Assembly (NCBI GenBank): GCA_018136815.1
Contig: CM030937.1
Span: 1-64,000 of the forward strand
Reading direction: 5' to 3'
DNA: 64,000 nucleotides
Source of the DNA: Isochrysis galbana
Lineage: Eukaryota; Haptophyta; Isochrysidales; Isochrysidaceae
Positions 54,506-64,000 of this stretch are shown here, piece by piece. Within the stretch, counting starts at the first letter, position 1, and each line of letters begins with the position of its first letter. The position numbers were made by a program, and so were the translations under genes. The notes under the pieces were generated by a model that made no database searches, was not told where the DNA came from, and saw nothing but the letters and a program-made list of their open reading frames with translations.

Positions 54506-55057
54506 GCCGTGGTCGCGCGACATGACGCTCCCCTTCGGACTCTCCGCTACGTGGGGAAGTTACAACGGAGACACGCTCCGGCCGTCGCTGCGGAGTCTCT
54601 CTCTCTCGCTCGCTCTCTCTCTCCGTCTCTCGCGACGTGTTTGAGTTATCGGTGATTTGGGGTCGCGGTTGCTTGATAATTTGCTTTGTTTGGGTGAATG
54701 ATTCCGGTGTGTTCGTGAGTCGGTGTAACCTGTTGTTCTCAGGCTCTTTGTCCGTCGTTGTTCGCTGCGTCGCTGCACTCTAGCAGCCTAGGCTCCCTCC
54801 CTGAGGGAAGAGTTCTTTGTAGGTCTAACAATCTCTTACAACCCATCACACTAGGGCCGCTAGGAGCGCCTCGCCGCCCCACAGCCCTTCGTTCGCCGTT
54901 CGTTCCCCGTCCAGACACCCAAATGGGGTTGCCCGACCCAGTCCAGAATTTCATTCATCCGACTCCCGGTGGGGAGGAGGGCCAAAGCGCCGCGCTAGCC
55001 GCCGGTGCTGCTCGCGACGGAGTGGCTCAGAGCCCTCCGGCTCCGCTCGACTCGACA
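54506..55057 (-). repeat. LTR-like direct repeat, copy 1 (cut by the gap)
   Basis: 552 bases appear identical to 55987-56538. Read on the minus strand the block begins TGTCGAGTCGAGCGGAGCCG, and its other copy ends in GATCA, the TG...CA borders typical of LTRs. It is treated as part of an old LTR-type element remnant. Confidence 0.6.
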
Positions 55058-55981
55058 AGCACGAAATCGTTCTTGTCTCCACGTTTCGCTCGCTATGTTC
55101 CGTTGCTTCTTGTTCCGATTCTGACCTCTGGTCAGCCCAAGTTCCAGGTTCCAGGTCTCTGTTTCCAGGTTCACCGCTCGACATCGGGAGACGTCTCGAT
55201 CTTAGTCGGGGGGTGTCGCATTCATCCTAGATGATGCGATTTCCAGGCTCTTGTTTCCAGGTCCTTCGCCGTGCGGCCACACGGTGAAGCTCAGGTACAT
55301 CTAGGTTGGTAGGGTTCGTCCCTAGCGATCTAGAATTCGAGTTCTCGTTTCGTTCCTTCTAGCCTGTTTGTCAGGTCTAGATTCCAGGTTTCCTCCTTTC
55401 GGGTAATCTTGACCCAAAGGAGCCAGGTCGCCTGTTGCTCGCTGCGCGCTTGTCTCAGGCTCTCGGGTTACCTTGTGAAGGCTTGTTTAGCTTCTTGCAA
55501 GGCTTGTTGTTTCTTGTTGGGTTCCGGTTCTTTCTTGGGACCTGCTCACTTTCGTTGTTGTCCAGGCCTGTTCTTCGTAGGTTCTGCTTGGCCTGGTTAG
55601 GGTTTCGTTGAATCCCCGCGTTCGGCGTTCGTCTTGGCGTTCGGAAATTTCCTCTCACATTCCCTAGGTCCGCTACCCTTGGCTTGTAGGTCCTTGCTTC
55701 TTTCTTCTCGGTCAAGGTTTTGGCGAGCGAGTCGGTTGCTCTATCCGCTCGAGATTTGAGGTTTAATTTGCTATCTCCCCTTGGAGATCGGTGTAGGTTC
55801 GCTTCCTAGGTGAGGGAATCTTTCCCCTTGATGCAAGCTACATGCAAGCCCTTGGCCCCTTTGGTGTTTCTTCCCCTTGGTTGCTACTCAGGGTTGTTCG
55901 TTAGAAGCGTCTAGAAGGTTCACGCTCAACGGCAAGATTTCCTCTGTCGTGAAGACATCTCGTTGCGATCTGTATCCAAAG
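55058..55981. other. Spacer between the two LTR-like copies; ttccaggt-rich
   Basis: There is no coding region. The word ttccagg(t/c) recurs at least six times. No protein of a retroelement is visible between the two copies, so this is not a simple whole LTR element. Confidence 0.45.
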
Positions 55982-56538
55982 TGATCGCCGTGGTCGCGCG
56001 ACATGACGCTCCCCTTCGGACTCTCCGCTACGTGGGGAAGTTACAACGGAGACACGCTCCGGCCGTCGCTGCGGAGTCTCTCTCTCTCGCTCGCTCTCTC
56101 TCTCCGTCTCTCGCGACGTGTTTGAGTTATCGGTGATTTGGGGTCGCGGTTGCTTGATAATTTGCTTTGTTTGGGTGAATGATTCCGGTGTGTTCGTGAG
56201 TCGGTGTAACCTGTTGTTCTCAGGCTCTTTGTCCGTCGTTGTTCGCTGCGTCGCTGCACTCTAGCAGCCTAGGCTCCCTCCCTGAGGGAAGAGTTCTTTG
56301 TAGGTCTAACAATCTCTTACAACCCATCACACTAGGGCCGCTAGGAGCGCCTCGCCGCCCCACAGCCCTTCGTTCGCCGTTCGTTCCCCGTCCAGACACC
56401 CAAATGGGGTTGCCCGACCCAGTCCAGAATTTCATTCATCCGACTCCCGGTGGGGAGGAGGGCCAAAGCGCCGCGCTAGCCGCCGGTGCTGCTCGCGACG
56501 GAGTGGCTCAGAGCCCTCCGGCTCCGCTCGACTCGACA
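55982..56538 (-). repeat. LTR-like direct repeat, copy 2
   Basis: On the minus strand it starts TGTCGAG and ends GGCGATCA (TG...CA). A purine-rich stretch (acccaaggagtggac) precedes it on that strand, as a polypurine tract would. It lies downstream of the retroelement ORF fragment at 58878-59400, consistent with a 3' LTR of a minus-strand fossil. Confidence 0.5.
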
Positions 56539-56618
56539 GTCCACTCCTTGGGTCAGTTCGAGTTTCTGTGCCCACGCTTCTCGGGCTGGCTGGGGCTTGG
56601 CTTCAGGGCCATTTTTAA

Positions 56619-58873
56619 GGTGGTAGGCGGGTGGCCGCGGGAGGGGGGGGCGGGGGAGAGGGGGGGAGAGGAGGGGGGGGCTCTCCCGCCAGAGCCGACA
56701 CTGTATGGTTAGATCATAAGCAGGAGAATATACATGAAAAAACGAGGAAACTGAGATGGGGGAATGCGGCTGTGTGGAAGCTGTCCACCTAAATCTTATG
56801 AACGGACGAAACGCTTAGTGAAGACCAGTAGCGCGCGGTAGCGCGCGGGCGGCGGCGCAGCCAGTGCCAGTACGGCCTCCATGCTGCTGGAGCCCGACTG
56901 CAGCATGCTGTATGCACAGGATGGCGGCCCACACACCACACGGACCTCGGCCACCAGCGCCCCCGCCCCAATCGGCGAAGTCGCCCCCCCCAATATTCGT
57001 AGGGCAACAGGTGTTGGTGGCGAAGCGTCTGGTTCAGCAGAGCCGCGCACGACGGTTGTGCTGTGCCTGCTGTGCTAGCACAAGGAGCCTGAGGTGCAGG
57101 AGAGTGCACAGAAGGCGGGTCATGTTGCCGTGTGCACCGCCCTGTGGCGCGACGGCCGCTATCGTAGACGTGGAGGCAAGCCGGACAAGTAGTCATGTGC
57201 TGTCCCCACATCCAGTCGTACACACTGTATGCGTGGTCGCTGGAGCAGAAGAAGTACCGGCGCTTCTTTTTGTACACGACGGTGGCGCGGAAGCTCGGAG
57301 TCACGGGTGTTGGGCATCGTGCGCGGCACACTGCCTGCGTCACCGAACGCATCTCAGAGCTGTTTGGGGCATCTTAAGTTGGATTGCTCCCCTTGCCTGT
57401 TTGCGTGTGCACTTTTGCTGTGGCGTTTCAAGAGTGGGAGGGTCTGCATGTGTGCATGTGAGGGCGATCCATGCGTGCCATCTTTAGATCCAACACAAAG
57501 TCCCGTCTTTGGTGCAAAAATTGTGTATTAAATCGGTCTGATGTCTCCGACATGGACACACCTCGGAGGGAAAATGGTCTCCGGAAGATTCCAAAAAAAT
57601 AGGGTGTCATTCGGGGGGGTTGCAAGCTCAATTAACAGCTGCAAAGGTGCTGGAGAGGGGTTCTTTTTGTTATTAGAAAGGTTGGTTGTCCCCTCTTCAG
57701 TTGGGAGTTTCCCCGACTACACGCGCCCACACGCAAATACCCGTCTTCAAATCCAACATCAAACGCCGCCAAACATACTCACAACGGAATCACAGTCAGA
57801 GTCGCATTCGGCCTCGCGTCTGCCAGAAGCAATCGTTAGTGACAATGAGGTCGGACACAAGGGGAGCCCCTGTGAAGAGATTGCCGTGCCGCACAATGCA
57901 AAGGCGGACAAGCCGAATGGTCTCGTTCACAACATCGGCAATGGCTGGCGCGAGCGCGCAAATGTTGGTGTTGAACTGGTCCTTGCCCATGGGGACCAGG
58001 TTCTGTGCCACGCAATCTGTGCTGTAGGAGGCGTACATCTTGCCGCTGAGCAAGCACCCGAGGGTCGCGCTCAGGGATTGTACCGAGAGCCTACGCACCT
58101 TTGGTTCGGGCGCCTCTGCCTTTCCCTCTTGGTCGGCGTTGGCGTCCACGCGGGTCGCCTCCATTGATGAGGGCATTGCCAGCTTGCTACCCAGGTTGAT
58201 ACGGATGGACCTCTGGCAATGTGAGCATTCCAAGGAGATGACCATGACCATGCCCCACCCGCCAAAGACACGTTCGCTCTCACCTGGTGTCAAGGTATCC
58301 TTGCGCTTGCAACCCGGGCAGACGAAGGCTGTGCATATCTCGTCGGACAGCCGCCGCACGTTCGTCACGTAACACCGATCTTCTTCTTCTCGAGCTTCCA
58401 CCTCGATGGGCACACGCTTCTTCTTCCGCAGAGCCCCCCCTCCCCCCAGAGACCCTGGCGCCTCTGCTGGAGCCTCCCGCGTGCGCGAGCCCCGAGGGAG
58501 CTCTGCCTTCGGCGACACCCATCCCCTTGAGAGCCTCTTCTTGCGTTTCCCTCCATTGCCATTGCCACCACTCTCTGCGATCCTTGGGGCCCTCCTGACG
58601 CTGACGCAGGCAACACCGTCGCAGCGCGTCCCAAAGGGTGTCTCAGAGACAGAGAAGCCCCAGTCGACTGGAGTAGTGGGGGGCGCCCGAGGGGTAGGTG
58701 GCAGAGACTCCCCCTCCCCCTGCCCCTCCGCCGCAGCCCCTGTGTCCTGTTGGGCCTCGGTGGCGGACATTGTGGCCGAGCTTGCCCGGCGCGCGGGGGC
58801 GCGCGCCGCACGCCCTTTTCGCGCTAGAGTACTCCCCGCCCCCCCCCTCTCCCGCGGCCACCCGCCTACCACC
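56619..58873. mobile_element. DNA transposon with TTAA target duplication and 25-bp TIRs
   Basis: Both ends read ggtggtaggcgggtggccgc followed by gggag and a G-run; the right end is inverted (58849-58873). Both are bounded by TTAA (56615-56618 and 58874-58877). TTAA is the target of piggyBac-type transposons, although the terminal bases here are GG rather than the usual CC. The 2255-bp element carries a minus-strand ORF (57796-58770) and further Cys-containing frames (about 57205-57352) without a recognisable DDE/DDD catalytic domain. It may be a deleted or non-autonomous copy. It is inserted in a fossil retroelement. Confidence 0.7.
57796..58770 (-). CDS. Transposon-encoded zinc-finger protein (transposase N-terminal-like)
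   Basis: 324 residues from ATG 58770 (MSATEAQQDTGAAAEG), about 100 bp inside the right TIR of the TTAA element. A disordered, charged first half with possible nuclear signals (GGKRKKRLSRG, LRKKKRVPIEV) is followed by two CxxC pairs (FVCPGCKRKDTL and LECSHCQRSIRINLG). Then comes LSATLGCLLSGKMYASYSTD, leading to VAQNLVPMGKDQFNTNI and APAIADVVNETIRLV. The last part resembles the zinc-binding N-terminal region of Mutator-like and related transposases (CxxC...CxxC, then N-x-x-x-A...G, then a stretch on early catalytic-domain residues). No catalytic triad is included, so the protein is either truncated or continues in unrecognised exons. Confidence 0.6.
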   Translation of the reverse strand: MSATEAQQDTGAAAEGQGEGESLPPTPRAPPTTPVDWGFSVSETPFGTRCDGVACVSVRRAPRIAESGGNGNGGKRKKRLSRGWVSPKAELPRGSRTREAPAEAPGSLGGGGALRKKKRVPIEVEAREEEDRCYVTNVRRLSDEICTAFVCPGCKRKDTLTPGESERVFGGWGMVMVISLECSHCQRSIRINLGSKLAMPSSMEATRVDANADQEGKAEAPEPKVRRLSVQSLSATLGCLLSGKMYASYSTDCVAQNLVPMGKDQFNTNICALAPAIADVVNETIRLVRLCIVRHGNLFTGAPLVSDLIVTNDCFWQTRGRMRL

Positions 58874-58877
58874 TTAA

Positions 58878-59400
58878 GGTATTCTCGCGTTATGTCTGAT
58901 ACGGTGATCTGGTCCAGTTGTTTTTTGCCGTCTAGTGTGTATTCCTCCGCTAGCGGGTATTCTAAGTGCTTTGGGCCTTTTAGCCCGTTTTCCCATTTGG
59001 CCGGTGCGTGGTAAAGTGTCTCCTCTCCCGGTTTCGCTACTTCGGTGGTGTCTGTGGTTTCTCCCAGATAATTGGTGTTCGTGTATATCCATATATTGTT
59101 CATTCTAGTGATATATGTGTTGTCTTCGGATACCTTGACTTCCCTTGGTTCGTTCTCCGTCGGAGCCGCGTCGTTTGTTTGCTTCGGTTGCATTTCAGAG
59201 GAGGTCGCGGTCGGCGGAGGGTCCGCCTGTGCCCTCTCCAGGAGTCGCGAGGTGTGTCGCACAACACGTTCCCACGAGCTTAAGAATTCCTTTTTGTTCA
59301 CCTTGGTCCCCGCGTGAAAGAATGTCTCGGGGAGGTGTTCTACGTATCGTGCGCATTCCTCTTGGGTGTAAGGTTTGGTGCCTGAGGGCAAACTAGTCGC
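58878..59400 (-). pseudogene. Retroelement ORF tail (LTR-type fossil), interrupted by the TTAA transposon
   Basis: The translation reads GTKPYTQEECARYVEHLPET, then VNKKEFLSSWERVVRHTSRL, then YITRMNNIWIYTNTNYLGE and HLEYPLAEEYTLDGKKQLDQ. The YT.EECA.Y motif also occurs near the end of the LINE ORF2 at 45990. Together with the LTR-like repeats downstream on the same strand, this looks like the C-terminal part of an old retroelement polyprotein. It is incomplete, and the DNA transposon at 56619-58873 lies within it. Family is uncertain. Confidence 0.4.
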
Positions 59401-60335
59401 TAAAGGGGGGGGGGGTCCAAACCGAAGTGGAGGGGGCGTCTGTGTGGAAGTGGAGGGGAGGAGCCGCGCCCCCCCTCTTCCCCCCCGCTTCCCCCCCCCC
59501 CCCCCCCCCGCGAATCCCCCCCCCCCCCCGCTCCGCCTCTGCGCAGGCCCCCGCCCTCCCCTCTCCAGCTCTCCCGCGCACATCATCATCGCTACTATCA
59601 GCGGCCTCTTTGCTCTTTGTTCTCCTCCCGCCTTTTTGCCGCCTTGGCTGCCCTTCCCGCCGCCTTTGCATCAGCCTCGTTCACCTCGGGCTCCGGCTCC
59701 TCGAGGACGTTCTCGAGTTGGCGGCGCACAGCCGTTTGCTGCCACTGCGGGCACGGGAGACCCCCACCCGTGGCGGCGAGACGATGGCCTCATGCTCGTC
59801 GACGGATCGGTTGATACGGGCCGACCTTCGCGACGGCATGCTCCCATTCGACAGGCTGTACGCCACCTTGCGGCCTGAGGTCTTCTCCGGCGGTGTCGCC
59901 ATGGCGGCCGAGCGTGGCCCGCCCCCCGCCCTCTCCTCGCGAGGGCGCGAGGCTCCGGGACCCCACCTCTCCGCCACTCCCTTCAGCTTTCACTTTTCAG
60001 GATTTGAAATCTTGAGAAAAACGTGATTCTTGAGCTTTTCCTCAAACTTCGAATTGTGAATTCTGAAGGTATCCTTCAGAGTTCGCTTCAAGATTTGCGT
60101 TTTCCCCCTCCACTGACACTGCCATCTGCCATATATTGATAAATCATAGCTTCATTTATGCCTTATTATAGCACATGTGTAAAAACTTCGCACGTTACAG
60201 TCACAAACCTCATGCCATCGTTGACCTCGCAATCTTGCACACAAGCACCGCCCCTCGCGGCCGGATAGGTCTCTGCGGTTTGCGCCTCCGCAAGTCATCG
60301 CAGCTGTAGAGCTCAAGGAATTAGGTGATCGCTGC
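59401..60335. other. C-rich tracts; possible small gene on the minus strand near 59600-59902
   Basis: Poly-C runs occupy 59480-59530. On the minus strand an ATG at 59902 opens MATPPEKTSGRKVAYSLSNG followed by PSRRSARINRSVDEHEA. A different frame further on reads QQTAVRRQLENVLEEPEPEV and then AKAAKRREENKEQRGR stop, coiled-coil-like. They might be joined by a splice, but the implied intron would be only about 23 bases, so I do not call a gene. 60030-60335 holds nothing recognisable beyond the 3' flank of the next gene. Confidence 0.3.
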
Positions 60336-61856
60336 TTACCCTAGGGGAACATTTCCTCCCCAGGCCTGTCGCGCATGGGCTAGCTTGGCAAGCGCACGTC
60401 GCAAGATTACCGGATGAGACCCTCTACTTGCTATCGCATCCAACTGCAAATTCGAGACAGCCAGTTTAAGCCGCGATGGCGCCTCTTCTCCCAAATGTTG
60501 CAATCCATTGCACAAACTCGCAAGGGCAATGATATCTGTGAGGTTTACTTCAACTGGAGCTCTGCCTTCAGCACCAATCGAATGCCCTTCATCTGCTGGA
60601 GGGACCCCAGGTAAGGGAACTTCCCCGACTGTCCGGATCAGAACCTGCCGCACTTTTCCTCCATTCGCATCTCTGACTAAAGGTAAGCGTGTGACCGCCC
60701 GCAATGCAAGTCCTAGCTGGGTTGCATTCAAGCGGTGAGCGCACTTGACTAGCTGTCTGCCAAGTGCTTCGGACGCGGATGCTTGATCCCACCTAAGCTG
60801 GCCAAAGGCGGCTAGCATGCCTACTGTGTCGGCCGGGCGAAAGAAGGCCGCTTTGATACTAGCCTCGTTACCGAGTGCTTCTAGGGTTGGAGGGAGCCAG
60901 AGTTCCGCAGTCGCAAAGGCAGCAGCAAATTCAGCAAGTGAGCGACCATTCATACCGCCAGCAACGTCATTAAACCTCGCAGCCGCAGCGTGTAGCAGGC
61001 GTTGATTTGAACAGCCCAACGAAGCCAGGCATGAAAGCAGGGCTGGGAGCTCAACCGAGCCAAAATCATCGAGTTTTGCCAAGGCAACATCCACAACGCC
61101 ATGTAGCAGGCTAGCCGGCGAGATGCGGAGACCCACGAGCCCAGTCACCAGATTGGCGAGATCAATCGAGTGGAGCCCGCGGACGTCCCGTTCGGCGATC
61201 TCAATCATGGGTTCCAGCAATTGCTCATTTCGCCAACGGAGGCGGCCAAGCGAGTAGATTGACGCCACAACGTCGCGAGGCCCGAAGGTGTCAGCGCGAC
61301 GAGCCCCATGCTCACACACCATGTTGAGAAGCCGTTCATCGCGCAACTGGAGGTAGGCCGCAGCCTGGAGCACATTTGAGAGCTGACGTGCTTTCAGCCG
61401 TGGTACTGCATCCACGAGGTCCTCGAGCAGCATACTCAAGCGCGGGTCCTCTGGAAGTTGGGCCTGACGGCCGCCATGGGCAGGGACGCGCTTGAGGCTG
61501 CCAAGGGCAAAGAATGCAGCTGCCATATCGTTGGGCTGAAGGACAGGCCGCTTGCGGCGGTACGAGTCGAGGAGTTCCTCTGTAGAGCTGCAGCTCACGA
61601 ACTTTGGCCGCGAGCGCAGTGCCGCCAGCCGCGCCTGCGAGGCTCTCTCCGCCAGATCGACACGCCGCTTGAGCTGCGCCTCACGCCGCAAGTCTGCACG
61701 CGAGAGCTGAGGCGCCTGGGGGAGAATGGCGAGGCCTCGCGAGCGGAGGTCGAGAGCGCCGAACCCGAGCGACCGCCGGGGCGCGAGCACGGTCGAGCCG
61801 AGCGCCAAGCGCTGCGGCGAGAGGTGAGGCGAGGCGGCGAGGCGGCGAGGCCCCAT
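60336..61856 (-). CDS. FASTK/OPR-like helical-repeat organelle RNA-binding protein
   Basis: This is a single exon of 506 residues. The N terminus (MGPRRLAASPHLSPQRLALG, later RRSLGFGAL) is Arg/Ser/Ala-rich without acidic residues, as in mitochondrial or plastid transit peptides. From about residue 100 on, alpha-helical units of 36-40 residues repeat: PNDMAAAFFALGSL, KARQLSNVLQAAAYLQLRDE, FGPRDVVASIYSLGRLRWRN, SIDLANLVTGLVGLRIS and so on. The recurring hydrophobic spacing A.AL..L is shared by FASTK leucine-rich and OPR/RAP organelle RNA-processing proteins of algae and apicomplexans. No RAP domain is seen at the C terminus (ARQAWGGNVPLG). I infer a role in organelle RNA stability or translation; the target RNA is unknown. 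Confidence 0.82.
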   Translation of the reverse strand: MGPRRLAASPHLSPQRLALGSTVLAPRRSLGFGALDLRSRGLAILPQAPQLSRADLRREAQLKRRVDLAERASQARLAALRSRPKFVSCSSTEELLDSYRRKRPVLQPNDMAAAFFALGSLKRVPAHGGRQAQLPEDPRLSMLLEDLVDAVPRLKARQLSNVLQAAAYLQLRDERLLNMVCEHGARRADTFGPRDVVASIYSLGRLRWRNEQLLEPMIEIAERDVRGLHSIDLANLVTGLVGLRISPASLLHGVVDVALAKLDDFGSVELPALLSCLASLGCSNQRLLHAAAARFNDVAGGMNGRSLAEFAAAFATAELWLPPTLEALGNEASIKAAFFRPADTVGMLAAFGQLRWDQASASEALGRQLVKCAHRLNATQLGLALRAVTRLPLVRDANGGKVRQVLIRTVGEVPLPGVPPADEGHSIGAEGRAPVEVNLTDIIALASLCNGLQHLGEEAPSRLKLAVSNLQLDAIASRGSHPVILRRALAKLAHARQAWGGNVPLG

Positions 61857-62990
61857 CGCTCCGACGGGACCGTCAATTTTTTTTTTATGCGGTAGTAGAA
61901 CCGTACCCTACTGCTAGATGCTAAGGGACCGACCGTGCCTCCTCATCGGCAACGGAGCCCCTCCCCACTCCCAACCCCTGCCCTGCCATGGGGGTGTGCG
62001 CTGTGCGCTGCCAGAGTCTAGAGTGCAGATATTTAAAAAACATTCTTGAAATAGTCCGCTAAGTTGCTGTCTACACTCGTTCTTCCGAGACCCCACTGCC
62101 ATCGCCCTTGCCTCCCCCACACCCTCCTTCCCGCTTCCCGCTCCCCCCCTCATTCCTTGTCGCCTTGTCCTTGTTCCTTGTTCTTCGGTTTCGGGGGGTC
62201 GGCCCAAGTGCACTACCTTGGGCCTAGCGTTGGGAGGGGGCTGAGACGGGCCTGTTGAGGCTTCCTCGATTTGCGGCGTGTTTATGGACGCCGCGTTGTG
62301 GGGGCCCGGCCTAACGGCTTCCCCCATGGTGAAATGTACTCCCGGGCGCTTCGCCTTCCCTGCCCGGGGAGCTATCCTTGGTCATCCGCGCGTGTGTTAG
62401 TGTTAGCTTCTTGTCTGCTGATGGTGTGTTCTATGCCTAGTCTCCAGTCTAAAGAAAGAGTTTGGGGCTCGGTGCTACTAATTCTTCATTATCTACGTGT
62501 TCGAATAGTGGTCGAAAGGTGCGGGACTTCTACCGTCCCCGCTCTGACACTTGTGACTTCCAATACCCCCCCCCTCCTCCGCGCCAAAAGGCGCGGGACT
62601 TCGACCGTCCCCATTGTGACTGCCCCCCCCCCCCCTACACTTCACTGGGCTTTTCACAGACGCCTCCTGTGAAAAGGTCACACTGCTTGTGAAAAGATTG
62701 GGCCCCCTGACGGTATGATTATTCTCGACCCCCTCCCCCCCGCCGCTGAGTCCCCCCCCCCCTTCCCCCCGCCGCTGAGCCCCCCCCCCCCCCCTTCCCC
62801 CCGCCGCCGAGTCCCCCCCCCCCCTCCCCGCCGAGCTCCCCCAACCCCTCGCCTCCCCCCTCCCCCTCCTTAGCCGCCGAGCCGTCCCCCATCCGCCCAG
62901 CGCCCCAGCCTCTCTATCCGCCCCAGCCCCCTCCTTCGCCTCGTTCTCCCTGACGAGAGAGGAAGGTCAAAGGCATGACACCACCACTCG
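61857..62990. other. No firm gene; C-rich tracts
   Basis: A minus-strand frame beginning MGEAVRPGPHNAAS near 62327 has a faint resemblance to the GEASNPGP start of some algal retroelement ORFs, but nothing follows to support it. A segment near 62515-62560 (gtgcgggacttctaccgtcc) is partly repeated at 62590-62625. From 62730 to 62870 runs of C alternate with gccgctgag. Confidence 0.35.
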
Positions 62991-63091
62991 TGCGCGCATG
63001 CGCACGAGAGGGCGACGATGTACGAGCCGTCGAGCTCCTGCTCGGACAGGGTCACGCAGGACGCCTCGAGGAGCGCGCGGAAGGCGCGACA

Positions 63092-63397
63092 ATGGGGGTG
63101 GAGAAGGTGGAACACGCGGTGGTGGGCGTGGTGGCGGCAAGGGGGGCGATGAGGGTGGTGGTAGCAACGGTGGTGGAGCACTTGGAGGGAAGGAAGGAGG
63201 TGGGGGAGATGGCGGAGGGGTGAAGGGAGACGGCGGCAATGGAGGCGAATATGGGGGTGGAGAAGGTGGCACCCGCGGTGGTGGGCGTGGTGGCGGCGAG
63301 GGGGGCGAAGAGGGTGGTGGCAACAACGGTGGTGGAGCACTAGGAGGGAAGGAAGGAGGCGGTAGCATTGGCGGAGGGGTGAAGGGAGGCGGCGCCA
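63092..63397. repeat. Two-unit GGT/GGC-rich minisatellite (about 150-160 bp units)
   Basis: The unit atgggggtggagaaggtgg ... gtggtggagcact(t/a)ggagggaagg ... ggaggggtgaaggga occurs twice (about 63092-63250 and 63251-63397) with scattered differences. On the minus strand both copies encode PPPSFPPSAPPPLLPPPSSP-type proline-rich sequence like the linkers in the large receptor. On the plus strand they encode Gly-rich sequence. It could be an exon of a Pro-rich extracellular protein, but no domain is attached. Confidence 0.7.
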
Positions 63398-63594
63398 AGA
63401 GTGCTCTGGTCAATCCCTACAATCTCTTTGTCGTGTTCGTGTAGCCATCCGAGCTCCCCCATCCTTTCCCATCCATCCCATTGAACGCCCGCCACGCCTC
63501 GTCATACCTCCCAAAGTATTGGCCTCCTGATCCGTATCGTCCCCACTCGGGGGCAAATGCACCAAACTGGGTGTAGAAATCGAAGACCCCCAAA

Positions 63595-63678
63595 GTTGCT
63601 CGCAAAAGTTGCTCGAAATAGGCCCCAAAAGGGGCAAAGTTGCTCGCAGAGTTGCTCGAAGTTGCTCGGAGTTGCTCG
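63595..63678. repeat. gttgctcg short-unit cluster
   Basis: Seven copies of gttgctcg occur within 84 bases, with spacers of 1-29 bases (gttgctcgcaaaagttgctc, then gttgctcgaagttgctcgg). Confidence 0.9.
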
Positions 63679-63825
63679 TTCATTGTTCATTGCGCCGCGA
63701 TCGCCGCGCCGCGTGCTGCCGGGCGTCAGCGCGGCGAGAGGGAATGCTGGATGCTGGGAACACTGCAGGGAACAAGATAGCGACGCGGGCGTTAGAACCC
63801 ATGCACTTTTCATACATAAACATGA

Positions 63826-63935
63826 TGTTTATGTGAATAAGAAGAGGCAGAGGGGAGGGGGGCGATCCGCAAGTAGGTGCTCTTCTATCGATCCACCGAT
63901 GTTTATTATGTGAATAAGAAGAGGCAGAGGGGTTA
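63826..63935. repeat. Direct repeat tgtttatgtgaataagaaga
   Basis: The segment gatgtttat(gt/tat)gtgaataagaag plus aggcagagggg occurs at 63826-63857 and again at 63898-63932 in the same orientation. Confidence 0.85.
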
Positions 63936-64000
63936 AAGTTAAAGTTGCACGCTCGGCCTATCTATAGATCTAGGAGGGGTAGGTTGCTCCTCTAACGGGC

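Noticed and set aside
54506-56538. A complete LTR retrotransposon between the two 552-bp repeats
   Set aside because: The interior (924 bp) has no gag or pol sequence and no clear primer-binding site; the repeats are better seen as LTR-like parts of a remnant or an assembly effect.

Overview
This 64 kb window is nuclear DNA of a eukaryote, most likely a unicellular alga with a complex (secondary) plastid; a haptophyte is my best guess. The reasons are: GC-rich genes with few short introns (36-193 bp), two proteins with a signal peptide plus a further transit/lumen-type leader, long (GA/CT)n and poly-C/poly-G tracts near start codons, and a dense mix of LINEs, SINE-like elements, DNA transposons and fossil retroelements. 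Two 100-base runs of N (29306-29405, 54406-54505) mark scaffold gaps. No CRISPR, operon or bacterial signal is present.

Layout. 1-5 kb: a helix-turn-helix gene (1663-3215) and a 504-bp MITE with an 8-bp target-site duplication. 5-12 kb: gene remnants, a fossil virus-type primase fragment, a thylakoid-lumen type methionine-R-sulfoxide reductase (7147-7904) and nested SINE-like repeats. 13-21 kb: the most ordinary genic stretch, with a nucleolin-like three-RRM protein, an atypical SDR dehydrogenase/epimerase and a 1168-residue helical protein that may be a FANCA relative. 21-24 kb: LINE, SINE and LTR-element fossils in a mosaic. 24.8-27.5 kb: an unusual PDZ-TPR-glycosyltransferase fusion. 29-37 kb: repeats, a DUF7869-like transposase remnant, an RS-domain protein and a SINE. 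37.7-41.6 kb: a divergent pair separated by a long (GA)n tract, one a HET-like plus leucine-rich-repeat protein and the other a plastid-lumen type protein. 42.3-48.1 kb: a LINE with two SINE-like elements inserted in or beside it, the whole bracketed by inverted repeats. 48.5-54.4 kb: a very large receptor-like gene. 54.5-59.4 kb: an LTR-type fossil hosting a TTAA-flanked DNA transposon. 60.3-61.9 kb: a FASTK/OPR-like organelle RNA-binding protein. The last 2 kb are minisatellites.

The strongest candidate for something new is the gene at 48527-54405. It encodes two CUB domains, a right-handed beta-helix (PMP-like) region, Cys-rich GCC2/GCC3-type repeats, about eight membrane segments and an intracellular TIR domain followed by a second TIR-like unit. 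This is a Toll-like layout built from unrelated extracellular modules. The HET-like/LRR protein 8 kb away has an NLR-like layout. Together they suggest a cell-surface and cytosolic sensing repertoire, but a shared pathway is only inference.
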